Shown here one piece after another: positions 58,064-64,000 of a stretch of 64,000 bases of DNA (within the stretch, counting starts at the first letter, position 1; each line of letters opens with the position of its first letter). The stretch is from Acidovorax sp. 69 (GTDB taxonomy: Bacteria; Pseudomonadota; Gammaproteobacteria; Burkholderiales; Burkholderiaceae_C). The notes under the pieces are model-generated. The model had not been told where the DNA came from. It saw nothing but the letters and a program-made list of their open reading frames with translations, and made no database searches. Both the position numbers and the translations under genes were made by a program. Location: assembly GCF_002797445.1 (NCBI RefSeq), contig NZ_PGEP01000001.1:4030501-4094500 (forward strand), given 5' to 3'.

Positions 58064-58819
58064 TCAGTTCCGAATTTTGTAGCCGGTGCGCAGCAGGTGT
58101 ACGGCCAGCGCGCTCACGGCCAGCCAGGCGATGCCCACGATGGTGAGGCTGAGCCAGGGAGAGGTGTCGCTCTGGCCAAAGAAGCCGTAGCGGAAGCCGT
58201 CAATCATGTAGAAAAACGGGTTGAGGTGACTCACGGTCTGCCAGAAAGGCGGCAGCGACTGGATGGAATAGAACACGCCCGACAGGAAGGTCATGGGCAC
58301 GATGACGAAGTTCTGGAATGCGGCCATCTGGTCGAACTTGTCGGCCCACAGGCCGGCAATCAGCCCCAGCGTGGCCAGCAGCGCCGCGCCGAGCAGCGCA
58401 AAAGCCAGTATCCACCATGGCGCCGCGAACTCCGGCCGCGCGAACGCCAGGGTGACGATGAACACCCCGAGGCCCACCATCAGACCCCGCACAATGGACG
58501 AGCCCACATAGGCCACGAACCACGCCCAGTGCGACAGCGGTGTGAGCAACACAAACACCAAGCTGCCCATGATCTTGCTCTGGATCAGGCTCGACGAACT
58601 GTTGGCAAACGCGTTCTGCAGAACGCTCATCATCACCAGGCCGGGCACCAGAAAGGCGGTGTAGCTGATGCGATCGTAGACCTTGACGTGGTCTTCCAGC
58701 ACATGGCCGAAGATCAGCAGGTACAGCACGGCGGTGAGCACGGGCGCAGCGACGGTCTGGAAGCTGACCTTCCAGAAACGCAGCACCTCTTTGTAGAACA
58801 GGGTCTGCCAGCCGGTCAT
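58064..58819 (-). CDS. ABC-2-type exporter permease (YadH-like)
   Basis: Six-helix integral membrane subunit, 251 residues. The conserved LVPGLVMMSVLQNAF segment (about 75-89) is typical of the YadH/ABC-2 family. The substrate is unknown. Its start overlaps the ATPase stop in ATGA, and its stop is one base before ibaG. Confidence 0.92.
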   Translation of the reverse strand: MTGWQTLFYKEVLRFWKVSFQTVAAPVLTAVLYLLIFGHVLEDHVKVYDRISYTAFLVPGLVMMSVLQNAFANSSSSLIQSKIMGSLVFVLLTPLSHWAWFVAYVGSSIVRGLMVGLGVFIVTLAFARPEFAAPWWILAFALLGAALLATLGLIAGLWADKFDQMAAFQNFVIVPMTFLSGVFYSIQSLPPFWQTVSHLNPFFYMIDGFRYGFFGQSDTSPWLSLTIVGIAWLAVSALAVHLLRTGYKIRN

Positions 58820-59838
58820 TGTTGTGCTCCCACGCTCGGCACTGCCGTGTCCTCGCTGCCCCCCAAGGGGACCGCGCCTTGTCCGGGGCGGCCCGGCGCA
58901 GCGGCGGGCACGCCCTCCAGGCGGATGTTGGATACCGAGGTACCGGACATCACCTGCAAAAACACATCTTCCAGATCGGGCCGTCGAATCTCCATGTCCT
59001 GCGCCTCCACCTCCGCCACGCGCAGCGCAGCCAGATGGTTTTCAATCTCTGCGGCATCATGCGCAGGCAGCTGCACGATGCGGCCGGTGACACGCGCCAC
59101 AGCCGCCAGCGCCGGTGGCAACGCGGTATCGGTCTTGAACTGCAGCACGCTGCCCGAGGCGGCCTTGAGCAGCTCGGACGTGCGATTGAGCGCCACGACC
59201 TGCCCCGCCTTGAGCATGGCAATCCGGCCACACAGCGCCTCGGCTTCTTCGAGGTAGTGGGTGGTGAGCAGCACGGTGTGCCCTTCCTTGTTCAGGCGAG
59301 CGATGAACTGCCACAGGGTCTGGCGCAGTTCCACGTCCACACCCGCAGTGGGCTCGTCCAGCACGATGATGGGCGGCTTGTGCACCAGCGCCTGCGCCAC
59401 CAGCACGCGGCGTTTCATACCGCCCGACAGCTGGCGCATGTTGGCATTGGCCTTGTCCGTGAGGCCCAGATTTTCGAGTAACTCGTCAATCCAGGCATCG
59501 TTGTTCTTGACGCCGAAATAGCCGGACTGGATGCGCAGCGCCTCGCGCACGTTGAAGAACGGGTCGAACACCAGCTCCTGCGGGACGATGCCCAGCTTGC
59601 GGCGAGCGTCGGCGTAGTTGCCATGTACATCGCTGCCCTGCACCAGCACGCGGCCGCTGGTCGAACGCGCCAGGCCCGCCAAAATGCTGATGAGGGTGGT
59701 TTTACCGGCACCATTGGGGCCGAGGAGCCCGAAGAACTCGCCCTCCTCAATGTCCAGATTGACCTGGTTCAGCGCCTGAAAAGGGCCTTTGGGCGTGGCA
59801 AAGGTCTTGGAGATGGCTTGAAAGGAGACTGCGGGCAT
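58816..59838 (-). CDS. ABC exporter ATPase (YadG-like) with a repeat-derived C-terminus
   Basis: ATPase partner of the ABC-2 permease, 340 residues. Walker A GPNGAGKT is at 40-47; QLSGGMKRR, VLDEPTAGVD and a switch His (LLTTHYLEE) follow. The domain ends near VMSGTSVSNIRLEG. The last 31 residues or so are rich in Gly, Pro and Ala and are encoded by a GC-rich repeat-like sequence at 58829-58915. Relatives of this type end about 30 residues earlier. The stop is still coupled to the permease start. Confidence 0.9.
   Translation of the reverse strand: MPAVSFQAISKTFATPKGPFQALNQVNLDIEEGEFFGLLGPNGAGKTTLISILAGLARSTSGRVLVQGSDVHGNYADARRKLGIVPQELVFDPFFNVREALRIQSGYFGVKNNDAWIDELLENLGLTDKANANMRQLSGGMKRRVLVAQALVHKPPIIVLDEPTAGVDVELRQTLWQFIARLNKEGHTVLLTTHYLEEAEALCGRIAMLKAGQVVALNRTSELLKAASGSVLQFKTDTALPPALAAVARVTGRIVQLPAHDAAEIENHLAALRVAEVEAQDMEIRRPDLEDVFLQVMSGTSVSNIRLEGVPAAAPGRPGQGAVPLGGSEDTAVPSVGAQQ
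58829..58915. repeat. GC-rich repeat-like element inside the ATPase gene
   Basis: Carries nested short inverted repeats (CCCCCCAAGGGG and GGGGCGGCCC) and a CAGCGAGGACACGGCAGTGC segment like those in dispersed GC-rich elements of Comamonadaceae. It is read through as the C-terminus of the ABC ATPase. Confidence 0.5.
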
Positions 59839-59951
59839 GAAGCCTTTGATTTTAAGGCCTCAGCCCCTGGCGCGCAGGTGTGCCGGTTTGATGCCCCTTG
59901 CGCACACGCCCCAAGGTCCCGGCCGCGAAGGCGCGCCGGCAGCGTCGGCAA

Positions 59952-60230
59952 TCAACGCGCCGCTGCGAGCAGGGCGTCCACCCCGTAGAGCCCCGCCATG
60001 CCCGCGAGCGCTGCGGGCATGCCTTGCACAATAAAACTCTTGCCCCCAGACAAGGCTTCGCGCCGACATTCCAGCAACACGGCCAGTGCCGATGTGTCAA
60101 AAACCGCCAAGGCATGGGCATCCACCACCACCGCGCCGTCGCGGTGCACCCGAAGTCCCTGCATGAGCATGCTCAGGCAGGCCGTGGCCTGACGGTGGGT
60201 GAGTTCGGGGGGTAGCACCAGCATGGTCAA
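59952..60230 (-). CDS. mlaB: MlaB, STAS-domain subunit of the phospholipid transporter
   Basis: Cytoplasmic STAS protein that binds and activates the MlaF ATPase. It has 92 residues. The STAS helix VFDTSALAVLLECRR is intact. It lies six bases after mlaC, as expected for the Burkholderiales mla operon. The 113 bases before the ABC ATPase hold only GC-rich sequence with no gene. Confidence 0.85.
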   Translation of the reverse strand: MTMLVLPPELTHRQATACLSMLMQGLRVHRDGAVVVDAHALAVFDTSALAVLLECRREALSGGKSFIVQGMPAALAGMAGLYGVDALLAAAR

Positions 60231-60236
60231 CGTGCC

Positions 60237-60902
60237 TCAGCCCTTGGTGCCTGCATTGGCTTTGTTGCGGGCCACCAGCGTCTCAATCAGACCGTCCATG
60301 CCTTTGGTATTGATCTCCTGCGCAAACTGGCCACGGTAGGTTTCCACCAGCCAGACGCCGAGAACGTTGAGGTTGTAGATTTTCCAGCCGGCGCCGTCGC
60401 CCGGGGTCTTTTCAAGACGGTAGTCGAGCTGGATGGGGTCACCCCGGCCCACGATCTCGGTGCGCACCAGCACGTCCTTGTCCTCGGCCGCCGCGCGCAG
60501 GGGCTTGACCTGGATGCTCTGGTCATTGACCTGAGCCAAAGCGCCCGCATAGGTACGCACCAGCAGGATCTTGAACTCGTCCTGCAGCCGCTTTTGCTGC
60601 TCGGGCGTGGCCTGGCGCCAGCCAGGGCCCACGGCTGCAGCTGTCATGCGGCGGAAGTTGACGTTGGGCATCACGGTTTTATCCACCAGCGCGACCACTT
60701 TGCTCAGGTCCCCGCTCTGGATGGCCTTGTCGGACTTCACCGTGCTGAGCACATCGGTGGACAGGCGCCTGATCAGCGCGTCGGGCGCCTCATCGGCGGC
60801 CTGGGCCGACAACGGCAGGCCCAGCGACACGCTGGTTGCCAGGCAAAGGGAAAGGGCCATGCGCCCTACGGAGCGTCGGTTCATCATGTTCAAGACTTTC
60901 AA
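60237..60902 (-). CDS. mlaC: MlaC, periplasmic phospholipid-binding protein
   Basis: Carries phospholipids between MlaA and the MlaFEDB complex. It has 221 residues. A signal peptide ends near LSAQA, and the mature protein shows the MlaC/Ttg2D pattern (MPNVNFRRMTAAAVG and LDYRLEKT). The start may be the ATG at 60902 or the downstream MMNRRS start at 60887. It is separated from mlaA by 138 bases that carry an imperfect hairpin (GGTTGC facing GCAACC). Confidence 0.95.
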   Translation of the reverse strand: MKVLNMMNRRSVGRMALSLCLATSVSLGLPLSAQAADEAPDALIRRLSTDVLSTVKSDKAIQSGDLSKVVALVDKTVMPNVNFRRMTAAAVGPGWRQATPEQQKRLQDEFKILLVRTYAGALAQVNDQSIQVKPLRAAAEDKDVLVRTEIVGRGDPIQLDYRLEKTPGDGAGWKIYNLNVLGVWLVETYRGQFAQEINTKGMDGLIETLVARNKANAGTKG

Positions 60903-61040
60903 TCAGTACGGGCTGTCGCCCATGAATTCATTGTGGTGGCGCGCACCGGCGGACATACGTCGCTGCGGTTGCGGATTGCAATAAAGTGCAACCAGCGCCA
61001 CCCGGGCCGCCCACCACAGGGCGGTAAGCCAAGCCAGGCG

Positions 61041-61838
61041 TCAGCGGGCCGGCTCTTCGGGCAAAACGCCGTCGTTGGAATTGCCCGCGTCCTTGCCGTC
61101 CGCGTTCTGTGCCTCGCCCGCCTGACTGCGCACTTGCAGGAAAACGTCGCGGGTGAAGCTGTACTTGTCCAGCGCCGCGCTGTCGAGTACGGAGCCCGCC
61201 CGCAGGAGGTTCGATCGCACCTCCACGGCACGCAGCCCATACAAAGAGTTGCGGGCAGACACCGGGTCCACATAGCTCACCACGTTGCCTTTCATGTCCA
61301 CCGGCAGTGCAAGGGTGTCGCGCACGGTCGAAGGCCCAAGAATGGGCAGCACCAAATATGGCCCGGTGCCCACGCCCCAGCGCCCGAGGGTGAGGCCAAA
61401 GTCCTGCTTGTAGCGATCGATGCCCAACTCGCTGGCGATGTCGAGCACACCGCCCAAGCCCATGAAGGTGTTGACGTTCACGCGCATGAAGCTGGAGGCC
61501 GCAGCCTCGCCACGCAACTGCAACACGTTGTTCACAAAGGACCAGACGTCGCCGATGTTGGCAAAAAAGTTGCTCACCCCGGTTCGCACAGGCGCTGGTG
61601 TGATCTCTTTGTAGGCGACGGCCACCGGCTTGAGCACCATTGCATCGACCTGCTCATTGAAATTGGTCATGCTGCGGTTGTAAGACTCCATCGGGTCGCG
61701 CGGATCCGGGTTCGCCACCGTGGCACACCCGCTCAGCAATGCGGCCCCCAGCAAGAGTCCCAGCCATGCCACCACGCGCGATGTCAGAGGCCGGAGTCCA
61801 GCGCGATGGACCAGGGCTGTGTAGTTTGAGTTCATCAT
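61041..61838 (-). CDS. mlaA: MlaA (VacJ) outer-membrane lipoprotein
   Basis: Takes misplaced phospholipids out of the outer leaflet together with porins. It has 265 residues. The lipobox LLSGCA places the lipidated Cys at 38. NPDPRDPMESYNRSMTNFN and the later YVDPVSARNSLYGLRAVE are family signatures. The start overlaps the mlaD stop in ATGA. In E. coli mlaA is elsewhere; here it is inside the operon. Confidence 0.96.
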   Translation of the reverse strand: MMNSNYTALVHRAGLRPLTSRVVAWLGLLLGAALLSGCATVANPDPRDPMESYNRSMTNFNEQVDAMVLKPVAVAYKEITPAPVRTGVSNFFANIGDVWSFVNNVLQLRGEAAASSFMRVNVNTFMGLGGVLDIASELGIDRYKQDFGLTLGRWGVGTGPYLVLPILGPSTVRDTLALPVDMKGNVVSYVDPVSARNSLYGLRAVEVRSNLLRAGSVLDSAALDKYSFTRDVFLQVRSQAGEAQNADGKDAGNSNDGVLPEEPAR

Positions 61839-62323
61839 TTTTTTCCGCCTGTCCCTGCAGGCTTCCCGCCATCTTCGGCTTTGCTGTAAAGAAATTGTCC
61901 AATGAGGTTTTCCAGCACCACGGCTGACTGGGTTGCAGTGACCATGTCGCCTGGCGCCAGATTTTTCTCGTCCGCTCCGGCTTCGATTCCGATGTATTGC
62001 TCACCCAGCAAGCCACTGGTGAGGATTTTCAACGAACTGTCCTTGGGGAACGCATACCGGTCCTCCATCGCCAGGGTGACCCGCGCCTGGTAGGTTTTAT
62101 CGTCGAACGCAATGGATTCCACGCGCCCGACCACCACACCGGCGCTGCGCACAGCGGCCTGGGGTTTGAGGCCGCCAATGTTGTCAAAACGGGCCGTGAT
62201 GCGGTAACCCGACTGAAATTTCAGGCTCAGCAGGTTGGCCGACTGCAGCGCCAGAAACACCAGCGCTACCGCACCGAGCATGACAAAAAGCCCTACCCAA
62301 AGATCGTTTTTGGAGCGTTGCAT
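61835..62323 (-). CDS. mlaD: MlaD, MCE-domain subunit
   Basis: Periplasmic hexameric ring of the Mla transporter. It has 162 residues from ATG 62323: a single membrane helix near 10-32, then the MCE domain (RITARFDNIGGLKPQAAVRSAGVVVG). An in-frame start at 62341 would add six residues. It lies between mlaE and mlaA. Confidence 0.95.
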   Translation of the reverse strand: MQRSKNDLWVGLFVMLGAVALVFLALQSANLLSLKFQSGYRITARFDNIGGLKPQAAVRSAGVVVGRVESIAFDDKTYQARVTLAMEDRYAFPKDSSLKILTSGLLGEQYIGIEAGADEKNLAPGDMVTATQSAVVLENLIGQFLYSKAEDGGKPAGTGGKK

Positions 62324-62359
62324 TGTTTGAGATTCCTTCACCTGCCAGCATCGCCAGCG

Positions 62360-63142
62360 TCAGATACTGAACATCAGGGCCGTGAGAACGAAGTCCAGCG
62401 CCAGAACCGCCAACGACGCCATGACCACGGTGCGTGTGGTGGCCCGCGACACCCCTTCGGGTGTCGGCTTGGCCACAAACCCCTGCAAAAGCGCCACAAA
62501 GGTCACGGTAAAGCCAAAGACCAGGCTTTTGAGCACGCCATTGCCCACGTCTTTCCACACATCCACCCCGCCCTGCATTTGGCTCCAGAATGCGCCAGGG
62601 TCGATGCCAATCATGAGCACACCCACCACCCAGCCACCGACGACACCTACCGCGCTGAACACCGCAGCCAGCAGGGGCATGGTGATCACCCCGGCCCAGA
62701 ACCTGGGTGCAAGAATGCGCTGCACCGGGTCCACCGCCATCATTTCCATGGCGCTCAATTGCTCGCCAGCGCGCATCAGGCCAATTTCTGCCGTGAGCGA
62801 CGTACCGGCGCGGCCCGCAAACAACAGCGCCGTGACCACCGGGCCCAACTCACGCACCAGGCTCAACGCCACCAGCAACCCCAGGGCTTCGGATGAGCCA
62901 TAGCGTTGCAAGGTGTAGTAACCCTGAAGCCCCAATACGAAACCCACAAACAGGCCCGACACCGCAATGATGGCCAGCGAATAGTTGCCCAGGAAATGCA
63001 CCTGATCACGCACCAGTGACGGCCGCAGAAAGGTCGCCCCGACCAACCGCACCAGCCGGAAAAACAGGCGTGCGCCCATGCCGATGTCTGCCAGCTTGTG
63101 GCGCACAGCAAAACCGACATCCGAGGGCCGGTACCAGCTCAT
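62360..63142 (-). CDS. mlaE: MlaE, permease subunit
   Basis: Inner-membrane permease of the Mla transporter. It has 260 residues with about five membrane segments. The coupling region [21 protein letters not shown] and the [17 protein letters not shown] helix match MlaE. The start overlaps the mlaF stop in ATGA. Confidence 0.97.
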   Translation of the reverse strand: MSWYRPSDVGFAVRHKLADIGMGARLFFRLVRLVGATFLRPSLVRDQVHFLGNYSLAIIAVSGLFVGFVLGLQGYYTLQRYGSSEALGLLVALSLVRELGPVVTALLFAGRAGTSLTAEIGLMRAGEQLSAMEMMAVDPVQRILAPRFWAGVITMPLLAAVFSAVGVVGGWVVGVLMIGIDPGAFWSQMQGGVDVWKDVGNGVLKSLVFGFTVTFVALLQGFVAKPTPEGVSRATTRTVVMASLAVLALDFVLTALMFSI

Positions 63143-63957
63143 AGCGCCCGCCCTTCGACGGGCCCGAAGTCCTCGGCCACCGCCGAGCCCGGGTAATGAA
63201 ACGGCACCGGACCGGACGGCAGGGCATTCACAAATTGGTGCACCAACGGATCAAGGCTGGCGCGCACCTCCTCCGGTGAGCCCTGGGCGGCAACCACGCC
63301 CTCGCCCAGAATGATCACGTGGTCCGCCAGTCGGAAAGTTTCTTCCAGGTCATGCGACACCACAATGCTGGTGAGTCCCATCGCATCGTTGAGCTGGCGG
63401 ATCAACTGGGCCGCAGTGCCCAGCGAGATCGGGTCCAGGCCCGCGAAGGGCTCGTCATACATCACCAGCTCGGGATCGAGCACGATCGCGCGGGCCAGCG
63501 CCACGCGGCGCGCCATGCCGCCGGAAATCTGGCTGGGCATCAAGTCGCGGGCACCGCGCAGGCCCACTGCGTGCAGCTTCATGAGCACCACATCGCGGAT
63601 CAGCGCTTCCGACAGGTCGGTGTGCTCGCGCAGCGGAAATGCCACATTCTCGAACACACTGAGATCGGTGAACAGCGCCCCGAACTGGAACAACATGCCC
63701 ATGCGCCGACGGGCGGCATACAGCGCCGGTACATCCATCCCCCCCACATCGTGGCCATCGAACAGCACCTGGCCGCTCTGGGCCTTTTGTTGTCCGCCAA
63801 TCAGGCGCAGCACGGTGGTTTTACCCCCGCCGGAAGCCCCCATGAGCGCAGTGACCTTGCCACGGGGAATCGCCAGGGTCACATCGCGCAGGATGGCGCG
63901 ATCACCATACGAGAAGGTGACATTGCGCAATTCAGCGAGAAAAGTGGGCTCAGGCAT
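63139..63957 (-). CDS. mlaF: MlaF, ATPase subunit
   Basis: ATPase of the Mla transporter, which moves phospholipids between inner and outer membranes. It has 272 residues. Walker [11 protein letters not shown] is at 39-48, the signature QISGGMARR and Walker [12 protein letters not shown] are intact, and H in VVSHDLEE is the switch. It is the first gene of mlaF-E-D-A-C-B. The window ends 43 bases upstream. Confidence 0.97.
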   Translation of the reverse strand: MPEPTFLAELRNVTFSYGDRAILRDVTLAIPRGKVTALMGASGGGKTTVLRLIGGQQKAQSGQVLFDGHDVGGMDVPALYAARRRMGMLFQFGALFTDLSVFENVAFPLREHTDLSEALIRDVVLMKLHAVGLRGARDLMPSQISGGMARRVALARAIVLDPELVMYDEPFAGLDPISLGTAAQLIRQLNDAMGLTSIVVSHDLEETFRLADHVIILGEGVVAAQGSPEEVRASLDPLVHQFVNALPSGPVPFHYPGSAVAEDFGPVEGRAL

Positions 63958-64000
63958 GCAGAAAATAAAGTGGAGTCAATCCGGGAGGCGCCCGCTTGGC

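Overview
The window looks like a chromosomal segment of a Comamonadaceae betaproteobacterium close to Acidovorax. The evidence is high GC with strong third-position bias, Burkholderiales-type gene orders (hemA-prfA-prmC-grxD; proB-obgE-rpmA-rplU divergent from ispB-pilBCD-coaE-zapD-yacG; petABC-sspAB; mlaFEDACB-ibaG-murA-his-tat), and short intergenic repeats of the kind I associate with this family. No phage, IS element or CRISPR array is visible. Nearly all genes are core housekeeping genes.

Region 1 (1-7218): the start of serA (cut by the window edge), then ugpB-ugpA-ugpE-ugpC-ugpQ for glycerol-3-phosphate and phosphodiester uptake, with a Pho-box-like site upstream of ugpB and a hairpin plus intrinsic terminator after ugpB. 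A TctC-type binding protein and a small membrane protein follow. Region 2 (7291-14945): hemA, a small c-type cytochrome, prfA, prmC, grxD, a Lon-like AAA ATPase, a CNNM/CBS membrane protein and a lytic transglycosylase coupled to proS. Region 3 (14942-20596): proS, divergent rppH, then proB-obgE-rpmA-rplU on the minus strand. Region 4 (20822-28973): ispB, a decayed tRNA-Pro-like sequence, pilB-pilC-pilD, coaE-zapD-yacG, a MutT-type Nudix enzyme and a DUF815 ATPase. Region 5 (29036-35929): argJ, secA, an M23 peptidase, a DciA-like protein, tRNA-Thr and sspA-sspB. Region 6 (36032-42704): cytochrome bc1 (petABC), mscL, pdxA, a Nif3-family protein and a DegS-like protease.

Region 7 (42961-57732, all minus except one gene) is the histidine superoperon. 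From the promoter side it runs murA-hisG-hisD, then hisC-hisB-hisH-hisA-hisF-hisI-hisE, a DUF4870-like protein, a patatin, a HIT protein and tatA-tatB-tatC. Between hisD and hisC sits an accessory block: a PIN/ribbon-helix-helix toxin-antitoxin pair whose toxin stop codon overlaps the hisC start, a MocR-type regulator broken by a one-base frameshift in a C-run, and a divergent DUF2917 gene. Region 8 (57820-63957): ibaG, an ABC-2 exporter and the mlaFEDACB operon for outer-membrane lipid asymmetry.

The most noteworthy observations are the accessory block that splits the his operon, with its tandem palindromic operator; eleven copies of one intergenic repeat, nine of them next to start codons; the tRNA-Pro-like pseudogene before pilB; and a GC-rich repeat that has become the C-terminus of an ABC ATPase.
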